Positions 52,185 through 64,000 of a stretch of DNA of 64,000 bases are shown here, piece after piece. Origin of the DNA: Gammaproteobacteria bacterium (lineage in GTDB: Bacteria; Pseudomonadota; Gammaproteobacteria; JAUIAT01). The translations under genes were made by a program, and so were the position numbers. The notes beneath the pieces are model-generated. The model was given only the letters and a program-made list of their open reading frames with translations, was not told where the DNA came from and did no database searches. The stretch covers positions 1 to 64,000 of the forward strand of contig JAUIAT010000009.1 in assembly GCA_030425295.1 (NCBI GenBank), given 5' to 3'. Within the stretch, counting starts at the first letter, position 1. Each line of letters opens with the position of its first letter.

Positions 52185-53108
52185 ATGGAAAACAAAATAT
52201 TATCAATAATTGAGACTGCTATTGAAAAATCAAGAGCGAATAGCAAAGGAAAGGTTGCCGGTTATATTCCTGAGCTTGCTAACGTTGACCCTGAAAAAAC
52301 CCAAGTTTCAATAAAGCTTACTAATGGCGAATCAATAACTAGCGGTGATCATCTAGACGAAACATTCACATTACAAAGCACTGCTAAACTTGTTGTCCTA
52401 ATAGGATTACTCGAAGAATATGGTTTAAAAAAAGTTCAAAAATGGGTTAGATTTGAACCATCTGGATCTGATTTTGCATCGATTGCTCGTCTCGACCAGT
52501 TTGGACCATATCCTTCAAACCCTATGCTAAATGCTGGAGCTATCAGTTTGTGCAGTCATATTCCTGGAGACTTTGAATCTCAACTACGATGGCTTGAAAA
52601 GTGGGTGAACAAATTATTTAACAGTAAACTTAGTATAGACCAAAAGGTTTTTGCTTCAGAACGAAGAACAGGAGATCGCAATAGATCCCTAGCATATCTA
52701 TTAAAAAGTAATGGCGCCATTAAAGGCAACATTGAAGAGATACTGGAAACATATTTCTTATTATGCTCATTCAAAACAACTATAGAAGTTAGCGCATACC
52801 TTCCCATGCTGTTAGCTAACCAAGGAAAATCACCAGATAACCAACAAATCATTTCTAAAGAAACAGCTCAAATAACACTAGCCATAATGACAACCTGCGG
52901 AATATATAATGAATCAGGCACACATCTTGTACACACAGGCCTACCAGCCAAAAGCGGCGTATCCGGCATAATCCTGGCCAGTGCTATTAGAAAAGCAGGA
53001 ATTGCTGTCATGAATCCTAGAGTTAATGCAAAAGGCACTAGTACTCGCGGACAAATTATATTAGAGCATATCTCTAAAGAATTAGACTGGCATTTTGCTA
53101 GTATTTAA
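52185..53108 (+). CDS. glsA: Glutaminase A
   Basis: 307 residues. Serine-beta-lactamase-like fold with the catalytic Ser65-x-x-Lys68 (QSTAK), PSNPMLNAGAISLC, ASERRTGDRNRSLAYLLKS and a C-terminal GLPAKSGVSGII. Hydrolyses glutamine to glutamate and ammonia; in enteric bacteria it helps acid resistance. Precedes the coiled-coil orphan. Confidence 0.93.
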   Translation: MENKILSIIETAIEKSRANSKGKVAGYIPELANVDPEKTQVSIKLTNGESITSGDHLDETFTLQSTAKLVVLIGLLEEYGLKKVQKWVRFEPSGSDFASIARLDQFGPYPSNPMLNAGAISLCSHIPGDFESQLRWLEKWVNKLFNSKLSIDQKVFASERRTGDRNRSLAYLLKSNGAIKGNIEEILETYFLLCSFKTTIEVSAYLPMLLANQGKSPDNQQIISKETAQITLAIMTTCGIYNESGTHLVHTGLPAKSGVSGIILASAIRKAGIAVMNPRVNAKGTSTRGQIILEHISKELDWHFASI

Positions 53109-53259
53109 GTCCTGCTGACCATTCTTGCCGCAGAGAGAAAATTTTAATAATTCGTGCGAAACATATTGATAACACAGCACATAATAAATATATTTTTCAA
53201 AAATAGAGAAATCCTCAATACATATCATATACTTAAATATAGTGTTTTGGATTTAGCAT

Positions 53260-54114
53260 ATGACCAAAAATATTGAAAAATTTGTTAACAGTGATAAGTA
53301 TAGCCAAGCAATTGAATCTGCAAAAAATGATCTTGCAAAGCAACAAAAAGAGTTCAAAAATTCTTTTGAGAAATGGTATAAAAATTTAATTGCAAGACAT
53401 CCTGAGCTCAACAACTTCGACATCAAAATGACTATGATTGATGGAATTAACGACTATAGCGATAACCCTTTTAATATTCATAATCAAAAAACCATTATTA
53501 AAAATTTTGGTGGCTCTGATTTTGAAGCAACGAAGGGGAAAATGATACCTGCCCTAAAAAATAAATTTAATAAATTTTCGAGCTCAGCAAAAAAATATCA
53601 TACACTTCAACGGCTTAAACATACTATAGCAGACCCCGATTCCAAGCTTAGTCACGACGAATTGCATAAGACGATCTCAAAACATTACATTAATTTTGAA
53701 AAATACTTTAAGGGTCATGAGCTACAAAAAGACTTCAAACAAGTTTACGAACAGACGTATATTGCTGTGCTTCTAAAAGCAGCCGTGGGCAAGTGGAAAG
53801 AAGATATTAAAAATAGCAACAATAGTGATTTAAATTCATCGGTAGAAAAGTTAGACAGCATTTTTAAAAATAATACCTTTGATAATCCTGGCAAGTTAAT
53901 AAAAGACTTTAAAGAAGAATTTATGAGCAATGCCCGTCCTCTTGCAATTTCAGACAAAGAAGAGAAATCCAATAAATTTATTGAAACTATACAAAAAGCC
54001 CTTAATTATGTTTTCAATTTAAAATTAGGAAAAGAGCTAGATGATGATATAAACGACTTACTTAAACTTGAATCACAAATATCTAAAGAACAAGAAAAGC
54101 TATCAATGAGATAA
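53260..54114 (+). CDS. Lys-rich helical protein of unknown function
   Basis: 284 residues with no signal peptide. Strongly helical and charged (SAKNDLAKQQKEFKNSFEKW; DDDINDLLKLESQISKEQEK at the end). Very AT-rich. No recognised domain. Like the 438-residue protein at 13252 it could be a secreted effector; the C-terminus carries several Glu/Gln but this is not proof. Confidence 0.55.
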   Translation: MTKNIEKFVNSDKYSQAIESAKNDLAKQQKEFKNSFEKWYKNLIARHPELNNFDIKMTMIDGINDYSDNPFNIHNQKTIIKNFGGSDFEATKGKMIPALKNKFNKFSSSAKKYHTLQRLKHTIADPDSKLSHDELHKTISKHYINFEKYFKGHELQKDFKQVYEQTYIAVLLKAAVGKWKEDIKNSNNSDLNSSVEKLDSIFKNNTFDNPGKLIKDFKEEFMSNARPLAISDKEEKSNKFIETIQKALNYVFNLKLGKELDDDINDLLKLESQISKEQEKLSMR

Positions 54115-54176
54115 AGCAAAGAGCCTAAGCTAAAGCTTCACTCTATTAGGGATAACACATTTAATCAAGTTAAACA

Positions 54177-54228
54177 AAAAAGCGCCTGGGCTGCTGACAA
54201 TTCACCTTATCACCACTAAGCGCTTTTT
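54177..54228. terminator. Bidirectional terminator between the orphan gene and atpC
   Basis: AAAAAGCGC and GCGCTTTTT form a 9-bp stem with a 34-base loop. T-runs follow on both strands. The loop carries the CTGCTGACAATTC repeat word (54191-54203). Confidence 0.75.
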
Positions 54229-54245
54229 ATCTGGAGTACTGTTAT

Positions 54246-54659
54246 TTATTTCCTACGCCTACGAATAATTTCAAGCTGTGCGGCAGCTTGAGCAAGCTCA
54301 GCAAGCGCCTGAGAATATTCCATGCCGGATTGTTGCTCTTCAAGGATTTTTTCAGCACGTTGTTGAGCTTCAAGAGCTGCGGCCTCGTCAAGATCTTCAG
54401 CTTTAGAAGCAACATCAGCAAGTACTGATACAGTTTCTGGTTGAACCTCTAAGATCCCTCCAGAAACATACAAATTCAACTCACTACCATCTTGTAGCAA
54501 AACTCGTAATTGGCCTGGCTTTAATGTTGTAAGCAATGGTGTATGACCAGGATAAACACCTAGTTCACCCAGTTCGCCTTTTGCAAATAACGCCTGTGCG
54601 CGACCGCTAAAAATTGAATCTTCAGCACTTACGATATCAATGTGAAAGGTCATTGCCAT
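54246..54659 (-). CDS. atpC: ATP synthase epsilon subunit
   Basis: 137 residues: FHIDIVSAEDSIFSGRAQAL, GELGVYPGHTPLLTTLKPG and YVSGGILEVQPETVSVLAD are the beta-sandwich, and a C-terminal helical pair ends in RRRRK. Couples and regulates F1 rotation. Last gene of the atp operon, 8 bases after atpD. Confidence 0.96.
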   Translation of the reverse strand: MAMTFHIDIVSAEDSIFSGRAQALFAKGELGELGVYPGHTPLLTTLKPGQLRVLLQDGSELNLYVSGGILEVQPETVSVLADVASKAEDLDEAAALEAQQRAEKILEEQQSGMEYSQALAELAQAAAQLEIIRRRRK

Positions 54660-54667
54660 AATACACC

Positions 54668-56937
<2,270 letters not shown>

Positions 56938-56944
56938 GTATTAT

Positions 56945-58486
56945 CTACCAAGTTTGAGTTTGTTTAAACGTTTCCACGATAGAAGTAATTTCTTTAGCTA
57001 GTTCATCACTAGTTTTAGGCTCTTTGTTGATCTTATCTAAAAGATCTTGATGCTTATCATGCATATAGCGATGAAGCTCACGCTCAAAATCACAAACTTG
57101 CTTCACTTCAACATCATCAAGCAAACCTTGATCAGCGATAAATAGTGATACTGCCATTTCAGCCACGGAAAGTGGGTGATACTGAGGTTGTTTCATGATT
57201 TCAGTTACGCGCTTACCACGTTCAATTTGCTTACGAGTAGCGTCATCAAGATCAGACGCGAACTGAGCAAAAGCTTCTAGTTCACGGAACTGAGCAAGCG
57301 CCAAACGCATTGCACCACCGTATTTTTTAACGATCTTAGTTTGAGCGGCACCACCTACGCGAGATACAGATAAACCGCTGTTCATTGCCGGCCGAATACC
57401 TGAGTTAAACAGGTTGTTATCCAAGAAGATCTGACCATCAGTAATTGAGATCACATTTGTTGGTACAAATGCAGATACATCACCAGCTTGAGTTTCAATA
57501 ATTGGAAGTGCAGTTAATGAGCCAGTTTGCCCCTTAACTTTACCACCAGTTTGCTCTTCAACGTATTCAGCATTAACACGTGCTGCACGCTCTAGAAGGC
57601 GTGAGTGAAGATAGAAAACATCACCTGGATAAGCTTCACGACCTGGTGGACGACGAAGTAGCAATGAAATTTGGCGATAAGCCCAAGCTTGTTTAGTCAA
57701 ATCATCATAAACTATTAATGCGTCTTCACCTTTATCTCGGTAGTACTCGCCCATCGCACAACCAGCATATGGTGCAATATACTGAAGAGCTGCAGCATCA
57801 GATGCATTAGTGGCAACTACAGTTGTGTATTCCATAGCACCATGCTCTTCAAGTTTTTGTACTACAGCAGCAACCGTTGAAGCTTTCTGACCAATTGCAA
57901 CATAGATACATTTAACGCCTGTATCTTTTTGGTTAATGATTGCATCAATTGCGATTGCAGTTTTACCAACCTGACGGTCACCGATAATCAACTCACGTTG
58001 ACCACGACCAATTGGAGTAAGTGCGTCGATTGATTTCAAGCCAGTTTGTAGTGGCTGAGAAACTGACTGACGACTAATTACGCCTGGCGCAACTTTCTCA
58101 ATTGGAGAAGTTTCTTTGGTGTTAATATCACCTTTACCATCAATTGGCTTACCAAGGCTGTTAACAACACGACCAAGCAGCTCTTCACCAACTGGCACTT
58201 CAAGCACACGGCCAGTACACTTAACAGTTTGCCCCTCAGCTAGTTGCTCATACTCACCAAGAACTACACCAGCAACAGAATCTTGCTCAAGGTTTAAGGC
58301 AAGACCAAAGCTACCATCTTCAAATTGAAGCATCTCACCGTACATTACTTCATCGATACCGTGCACACGCACAACACCGTCTTTAAGACTTAGGATTGTA
58401 CCTTCAGTACGAACCTGTGGCTCTGCCTGAAACTCTTCAATCCTTTGCTTGATTAGTTCACTAATCTCACTTGGCTTAATCTGCAT
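56945..58486 (-). CDS. atpA: ATP synthase alpha subunit
   Basis: 513 residues from the ATG at 58486 ([15 protein letters not shown]); the frame is open 15 codons farther, into a hairpin repeat, but the inner start is the family one, with GAGGTAAT before it. Walker [34 protein letters not shown] and [19 protein letters not shown]. Regulatory nucleotide-binding subunit. Confidence 0.97.
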   Translation of the reverse strand: MQIKPSEISELIKQRIEEFQAEPQVRTEGTILSLKDGVVRVHGIDEVMYGEMLQFEDGSFGLALNLEQDSVAGVVLGEYEQLAEGQTVKCTGRVLEVPVGEELLGRVVNSLGKPIDGKGDINTKETSPIEKVAPGVISRQSVSQPLQTGLKSIDALTPIGRGQRELIIGDRQVGKTAIAIDAIINQKDTGVKCIYVAIGQKASTVAAVVQKLEEHGAMEYTTVVATNASDAAALQYIAPYAGCAMGEYYRDKGEDALIVYDDLTKQAWAYRQISLLLRRPPGREAYPGDVFYLHSRLLERAARVNAEYVEEQTGGKVKGQTGSLTALPIIETQAGDVSAFVPTNVISITDGQIFLDNNLFNSGIRPAMNSGLSVSRVGGAAQTKIVKKYGGAMRLALAQFRELEAFAQFASDLDDATRKQIERGKRVTEIMKQPQYHPLSVAEMAVSLFIADQGLLDDVEVKQVCDFERELHRYMHDKHQDLLDKINKEPKTSDELAKEITSIVETFKQTQTW

Positions 58487-58511
58487 TATTACCTCATTAC
58501 TTCGTAGCGGG

Positions 58512-58629
58512 GAACGACCTAGCTTGGCCAATCTAGAGCGAAAAATCTTTTCGAGGTGCTCATGTATAAAAATACACTGCGCCCCTTCTCAAATTTTTTC
58601 GCTCTACCTTGACACAATCTAGGTCGTTC
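58512..58629. repeat. Long hairpin element between atpH and atpA
   Basis: Outer arms GAACGACCTAG (58512-58522) and CTAGGTCGTTC (58619-58629); inner arms TAGAGCGAAAAA (58534-58545) and TTTTTCGCTCTA (58595-58606). The inner word is shared with the element upstream of ssb. It occupies most of the 246-bp atpH-atpA gap; other gaps in this operon are under 60 bases except before atpB. Confidence 0.8.
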
Positions 58630-58732
58630 TCCAATAAACAAAATTCATTTTTTATTGCTGCAACCTAATTCACAAACAATATATCCACAAAAATTTGTGC
58701 TTTCAAAATTCCGCTTTAATCCGCGGAAATAT

Positions 58733-59263
58733 TCAAAGTTTTTCTTTTAGACGATCTAGTTGGCCACGAACTGAGCCGTCTAAAACTCTGTCGCCCATCT
58801 TGATAACTGCACCACCAATAATGGAAGAATCAACTTCGATAGTCATTTCAATTTCTTTATCGTAACGCTTGGCTAAAGCTTCTTTAAGCTTTTTCTCTTG
58901 AGCTTTTGCCATTGGCATTGCTGAAACTACCTCAACTTGCATAACGTGTTCTTTTTCAGCACACAAAGCACTATATGCTGCCAAAATTTCTGGCAATAAA
59001 AATAAACGTTTATTTTCAGCCATAACACGCAAGGCGTGATGCATTTGCTCGTTGAAGAATTTTTTGCCGATTGAATAAACCAGATCTGCAGTTTGATCAA
59101 AAGTAAACATTGGCGACTCAAGCTTTTCCTGCACCACTTTATCACTAACGATCATAGCGGCAGCTTCCAACATGTCAGCCCACTCTTTAAGTTCGCTTTT
59201 ATCCACAGCAATTTCAAAAATTGCCTTGGCATATGGACGCGCAATTGTTTGATTATCAATCAT
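58733..59263 (-). CDS. atpH: ATP synthase delta subunit
   Basis: 176 residues. Six-helix N-terminal domain (IARPYAKAIFEIAVDKSELKEW) and the C-terminal SSIIGGAVIKMGDRVLDGSV. Joins the peripheral stalk to F1. Six bases downstream of atpF. Confidence 0.95.
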   Translation of the reverse strand: MIDNQTIARPYAKAIFEIAVDKSELKEWADMLEAAAMIVSDKVVQEKLESPMFTFDQTADLVYSIGKKFFNEQMHHALRVMAENKRLFLLPEILAAYSALCAEKEHVMQVEVVSAMPMAKAQEKKLKEALAKRYDKEIEMTIEVDSSIIGGAVIKMGDRVLDGSVRGQLDRLKEKL

Positions 59264-59269
59264 GTCGTC

Positions 59270-59740
59270 TTACACTTTTGAAATAATTTCATCAACAAGC
59301 GAAGCTTGTGTCTTTTTATCAATCTGCTTACCTAAAACTTTCTCTGCAACGGTAATTGCAAGCTCAGCAGTATGAGACTTCAATTCATTAACAGCTTTTT
59401 GGCGCTGATTATCAATTTCTTGATTAGCAGACGCAACAATAACCTCTCCCTCTTGACGAGCTTGTTCTTTTGCATCATCAATCATTCGGTTAACGCGCTG
59501 ATTTGCTTGATCAACAATTTCAGCAGCCTGAGATTTAGATTCACGAATATGATCCGCAGCTTTAGTATGAGCTAACTCTAGTTCACGCTGAGCCTTATCA
59601 GCAGCAGCAATACCATCTGCTATTTTCTTTTCACGCTCAGACATCGCTTGAGTTATATGGGGCCAAATGAACTTCATGGTGAACCAAACGAACACCGCAA
59701 ATGTAATCATCTGCCCAAACAAAGTTGCATTAATGTCCAT
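59270..59740 (-). CDS. atpF: ATP synthase b subunit
   Basis: 156 residues. One membrane helix ([20 protein letters not shown]) and a long charged coiled coil ([20 protein letters not shown]...). Forms the peripheral stalk as a dimer. Confidence 0.96.
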   Translation of the reverse strand: MDINATLFGQMITFAVFVWFTMKFIWPHITQAMSEREKKIADGIAAADKAQRELELAHTKAADHIRESKSQAAEIVDQANQRVNRMIDDAKEQARQEGEVIVASANQEIDNQRQKAVNELKSHTAELAITVAEKVLGKQIDKKTQASLVDEIISKV

Positions 59741-59767
59741 CTTTAACCCCTCCGGATATCTTATAAA

Positions 59768-60097
<330 letters not shown>

Positions 60098-60118
60098 TTA
60101 AACCGAATACCAATATCA

Positions 60119-60946
<828 letters not shown>

Positions 60947-61040
60947 TTACAGTCTTATTTTTAAACAGTTTTTAGCTGTAGATTAGCTTATTCAACGCGT
61001 GAGTATAAATAGTTTTATTTGAAGAATCAATAGTAGAATT

Positions 61041-61427
61041 TTATTTGTCATATCTAATAATAAATGGGGCAACCCAATTTAAAAAAGTTGCAATAGTAAA
61101 TCCGAAAAAAGTTTGAGCAGGCAAGAAAGAAAGCCACTTAAAACAAATAACTAACAATAAGGCCATTAAAACCATCTTGCATAGCTCGCCGATATAAAAA
61201 GCATTTATCATCTTTCTTGCATTACTAGGCTTAATATTTGAAAACAGAAACCATGCAAATAAAAACACTGGCAATAAAGCCGAAATCCCACCTAACAAGA
61301 AGGCATAAAATTCATTAAACCCTTTAAAAAGAAAAAGCAGGGACAAAACTAAAAATACGGCAAACTGCATAGTAACCAGCCTCCACCCTAGACCAACATA
61401 TCGCTGTACAACTGGATTATCCCGCAC
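61041..61427 (-). CDS. atpI: ATP synthase assembly protein I (AtpI)
   Basis: 128 residues from a GTG at 61427, preceded 6 bases by AGGAGA. Four hydrophobic helices (LVTMQFAVFLVLSLLFLF; GGISALLPVFLFAWFLF; LCKMVLMALLLVICFKW; FGFTIATFLNWVAPFII). It heads the atp operon and helps c-ring assembly. The frame is open another 80 codons upstream, but that part reads poorly and overlaps a different small gene, so it is not used. Confidence 0.82.
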   Translation of the reverse strand: MRDNPVVQRYVGLGWRLVTMQFAVFLVLSLLFLFKGFNEFYAFLLGGISALLPVFLFAWFLFSNIKPSNARKMINAFYIGELCKMVLMALLLVICFKWLSFLPAQTFFGFTIATFLNWVAPFIIRYDK

Positions 61428-61476
61428 CTTATCTCCTAAAAAAATTATAATGTTACGCTTTTTTAAATTAATGTAT

Positions 61477-61701
61477 TCATGCAACCCGATTAAAAGTGCC
61501 GCAATCAAATTTATTATTACGTGAACTTGATTTCCCTTGAGCTTTATCATCAGCTGGCTTGCTAAAGATTGAGGAAGATTGAATACTTGGTTTAGGCCCA
61601 GGCTTTTTTCTTCCTGCACCGCAACAATCCTGAACTTTTTCAGCATCGAAACCATCCTGAACTTTTTCAGCATCACGATCGGCCTGAATTTTTTCAGCCA
61701 T
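61477..61701 (-). CDS. Small repeat-rich orphan upstream of atpI
   Basis: 74 residues from the ATG at 61701, with GGAGG 9 bases upstream. N-terminus repeats A-E-K-(I/V)-Q-(A/D) three times (MAEKIQADRDAEKVQDGFDA and EKVQD), from a 24-bp DNA repeat. The rest is basic and polar with Gly-Pro and Ser runs (GRKKPGPKPS; SSSRNNKFDCG) and three Cys. Possibly a regulatory or membrane-associated peptide, or an artefact of repeat expansion. Not recognised. Confidence 0.45.
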   Translation of the reverse strand: MAEKIQADRDAEKVQDGFDAEKVQDCCGAGRKKPGPKPSIQSSSIFSKPADDKAQGKSSSRNNKFDCGTFNRVA

Positions 61702-61914
61702 CTTTAAATGCCTCCAGGTAACCTCTAAGTTGTTATTTTTCACATCAGTACCCCTTTACATTTCAGCTTTAACCTATTGATAACTTATCTTACAGCCGCA
61801 AATTATAGATATTTTCGCTTTGCGCCATCAATTTTTAATAGACGCTAATAAAATAAACAAAAAAATGCTTAAGGTCAATTTTTGAACTATAATTCAAAAA
61901 AAGGAGAAATTAAT

Positions 61915-62370
61915 ATGAGCTCAGAAGTAACAGCCCCAAGAATGGGGAGATTTGTGTTTTTATCCATACACTTATTTCTAGGATCTCTTATTGTACTAGC
62001 TGGCATACTTGCTGTGTCATTAGGATTACAAAATATTGAAGGCACCAATATAGACCCATTAGGCGGATCAATAATTTTGATTAGCGCTATAATATCAATA
62101 TATATTGGCGTAAAAAGATTGCATGACTTAGATTATTGTGGATGGTGGTACTTAGTCTTCTTACTACCTTTGATTGGAAATATTTTGTGGTTATTACTGT
62201 TTTTTGTCCCTGGCACTTATGGAGCAAATAGGTATGGTGAAGCTACAGCAAAACCCAGCAAAATTTACTCTGTTATGCTATACGGATCGCTTATTTTCTT
62301 AATTGCTATAATTGTTTCGTATGTTTCATTAATGCCCGGAGAAGTTGTTACATTAAAAGTAACCCAATAG
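61915..62370 (+). CDS. DUF805 membrane protein
   Basis: 151 residues from the ATG at 61915, which has AGGAG upstream. Four hydrophobic segments and the family core VKRLHDLDYCGWWYLVFLLP with FFVPGTYGANRYGE. Function unknown in DUF805 (yhaH/yhaI group). Convergent with fabV. Confidence 0.87.
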   Translation: MSSEVTAPRMGRFVFLSIHLFLGSLIVLAGILAVSLGLQNIEGTNIDPLGGSIILISAIISIYIGVKRLHDLDYCGWWYLVFLLPLIGNILWLLLFFVPGTYGANRYGEATAKPSKIYSVMLYGSLIFLIAIIVSYVSLMPGEVVTLKVTQ

Positions 62371-62397
62371 GCATGTAAATCTATTTAGTTATACTAC

Positions 62398-62417
62398 CCC
62401 CCAGCTTACGCTGGGGG
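62398..62417. terminator. Hairpin between convergent DUF805 gene and fabV
   Basis: CCCCCAGC and GCTGGGGG form a perfect 8-bp stem around TTAC. On the plus strand GCAGCAATTTTT follows a few bases later. Serves both genes or is a short repeat. Confidence 0.6.
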
Positions 62418-62450
62418 CAGCAATTTTTAAAAAACTTTTTATTCAGAATT

Positions 62451-63641
62451 TTATTCAGAAATTGATGGGATAGAAACGATCTGATCAACATCTGCATCGT
62501 AGTCCACAGCATCAAAACTAAAACCAAATAGCTTATGAAAATCATCGCGATAAGCTTGAATATCGCTAATTGACTCAATATTGTCAGAGTTAACCTGACT
62601 CCAAAGATCTGCTACTTCTTGCTGTACATCTTCACGCATTTCCCAATCATCGACACGAACGCGACTCTCACCATCAAACTCTATTTCACCAGCATAAACT
62701 TTATCTTTAAATAAGCGTGTCATCTGCTCAATGCAGCCTTCATGAATGCCCTTTTCTTTCATAACCTTGAAAAGTAGCGCCATATATAGAGGAACGACAG
62801 GAATTGCAGAACTGGCTTGAGTTACTAGGGCTTTATTGACTGACAAAAACGCCGAGCCGCCCTTAGTCTGCATGCGAGAATTAAGCCTAATGGCAGTCTC
62901 TTGAAGATGGTCTTTAGCCTTACCAATACTACCATTTTTGTAGATAGGGTGAGTTAATTCTGGACCAATATAAGTATATGCAACAGTTTTAGCAGTTTCA
63001 GTTAAAACGCCTGCTGACTCTAAAGCATCCATCCACATTTCCCAATCTTCACCACCCATAACCTTGACGGTACGGGCAACTTCATCGCCTTCAGCAGGAT
63101 TTATCGAAATTTCTTTTACTTCACCAGACATTGGATCAACCGTCTTGTTGGTGTAAACACCTTCGGTTGGCTTTAAAACAGAAGAAAAAGTTTCGCCGCT
63201 ACGAGGATCCGTGCGACGAGGGCTTGCTAGACTATAAACAACTAAATCGACTTTACCCAAATCATTTTTAATTAAATCAATTGTTTGCTGCTTGATTTCA
63301 TCAGAAAATGCATCACCATTAATACTTTTTGCATAAAAGCCATCTGCATGAGCAATCTGCTCAAAAGCAGCCGTATTATACCAACCTGCACTTGCAGTTC
63401 GTTTTTCAGTCGCGGGGCGCTCGAAGAAAACACCAATAGTTTTAGCATCTGAGCCATAAGTTGTTGCAATTCTACTTGCCAAACCATAACCCGTTGATGC
63501 ACCAATAACTAATACATTCTTTGGGCCTTCAAACTTATCCTGACTTTTTACATATTCAATTTGCTGCTTAACAGACTCATAACAACCAGCCGGATGAGCT
63601 GCAGTACAAATAAAACCGCGAATCTTAGGTTGGATAATCAT
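62451..63641 (-). CDS. fabV: Enoyl-ACP reductase FabV
   Basis: 396 residues. KVVIQPKIRGFICTAAHP-like start (MIIQPKIRGFICTAAHPAGC), NADH loop VLVIGASTGYGLASRIA, and the catalytic Y-x8-K in YKNGSIGKAK, with YSLASPRRTDP. Performs the last step of each fatty acid elongation cycle and is resistant to triclosan. It replaces or adds to FabI; no fabI in the window. Confidence 0.94.
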   Translation of the reverse strand: MIIQPKIRGFICTAAHPAGCYESVKQQIEYVKSQDKFEGPKNVLVIGASTGYGLASRIATTYGSDAKTIGVFFERPATEKRTASAGWYNTAAFEQIAHADGFYAKSINGDAFSDEIKQQTIDLIKNDLGKVDLVVYSLASPRRTDPRSGETFSSVLKPTEGVYTNKTVDPMSGEVKEISINPAEGDEVARTVKVMGGEDWEMWMDALESAGVLTETAKTVAYTYIGPELTHPIYKNGSIGKAKDHLQETAIRLNSRMQTKGGSAFLSVNKALVTQASSAIPVVPLYMALLFKVMKEKGIHEGCIEQMTRLFKDKVYAGEIEFDGESRVRVDDWEMREDVQQEVADLWSQVNSDNIESISDIQAYRDDFHKLFGFSFDAVDYDADVDQIVSIPSISE

Positions 63642-63717
63642 AATTTTCCTCGATCAAAAATTAGTTTGGTGGAATTGTACCATAATTAATTTCTAACCGA
63701 CAAAAAACTCCAGGCTA

Positions 63718-64000
63718 TCATAACGCTACAAAAGTTTGATTATGATGATCATAAGTCTCAACTTGGCCTAAGGCCATATCAAAATACCAACCGTGCAAAA
63801 ACAGTTTTTCATTATCAACACGCTGCTTAATCCAAGGGTAAGTCATCAAATTATTAAGAGAATGTATTAATGATTCTTTTTCACACTCATGACACTGATC
63901 ATCAAAATCTAGAGAACCATGCTCTTTAATAACTTTATCTCTCGCTGGAGTTGCACCCTCCATCCACGCAGAGATAAAGTCATTATCTTGACTAGAGTGC
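63718..64000 (-). CDS. Beta-carbonic anhydrase (C-terminal part)
   Basis: Open to the right edge, so the 5' part with the zinc site lies outside. The visible end reads HSSQDNDFISAWMEGATPAR, then HECEKESLIHSLNNLMTYPW and KLFLHGWYFDMALGQVETYD, the conserved tail of proteobacterial beta-class enzymes. Interconverts CO2 and bicarbonate. Convergent or tandem neighbours are not visible. Confidence 0.85.
   Translation of the reverse strand, partial: HSSQDNDFISAWMEGATPARDKVIKEHGSLDFDDQCHECEKESLIHSLNNLMTYPWIKQRVDNEKLFLHGWYFDMALGQVETYDHHNQTFVAL

Noticed and set aside
61428-61676. 80-codon N-terminal extension of AtpI
   Set aside because: It overlaps the small gene at 61477-61701 in another frame and includes the repeat-derived part; the GTG at 61427 has a good ribosome site and gives the usual AtpI length.

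Overview
The window is 64 kb of AT-rich, gene-dense chromosomal DNA from a gammaproteobacterium. The pil genes, waaF/waaC, comM, ubiK, fabV and an atpIBEFHAGDC operon all point there. The low GC content, Lys/Asn-rich orphan proteins, a secreted chagasin-type protease inhibitor and many decayed intergenic repeats suggest a host-associated, Legionellales-like lineage; that placement is inference. I saw no rRNA, tRNA, CRISPR array, intact insertion sequence or prophage.

Layout. 1-3928: type IV pilus genes (end of pilC, a pilin-like gene, pilZ; then pilP-pilQ-pilF on the other strand). 3996-9259: wrbA, a YihY membrane protein with an L,D-transpeptidase, FmdB, DUF502 and a glycosyltransferase. 9468-13169: glmU, a small zinc protein, waaF and waaC (cell envelope). 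13252-17685: an accessory stretch with orphan genes and a two-gene unit that looks like a split borosin (backbone N-methylating RiPP) system: a 61-residue precursor candidate overlapping a tetrapyrrole-methylase-fold N-methyltransferase. 17933-25393: transporters, aspS, ssb, folA and a methyltransferase. 25455-36221: a surface glycan cluster on the minus strand (a two-domain oxidoreductase, two asparagine-synthase-like amidotransferases, GT4 and GT9 transferases), interrupted by an AAA/DUF4143 ATPase with two palindromic operator-like sites and by a marC-like gene. 36348-42412: rpmB-rpmG, ubiK, comM, a short-type proS, pabB and trxA. 42776-47504: a repeat protein flanked by direct repeats, then rho, def, fmt and a secreted orphan. 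47604-54114: an aromatic amino acid permease, bcp, a chagasin-like inhibitor, mnmA, glsA and a coiled-coil orphan. 54246-61427: the complete ATP synthase operon. 61477-64000: a small repeat-rich gene, a DUF805 protein, fabV and the end of a beta-carbonic anhydrase gene.

Two things stand out. One is the split-borosin-like pair at 14939-15851: the enzyme keeps all four catalytic-site residues I recall for the fungal enzyme OphMA, at one constant offset. The other is a set of palindromic repeats that have inserted not only between genes but in frame inside asnB2, pabB and mnmA, lengthening those proteins, plus long hairpin elements between genes, one of which sits inside the ATP synthase operon between atpH and atpA.
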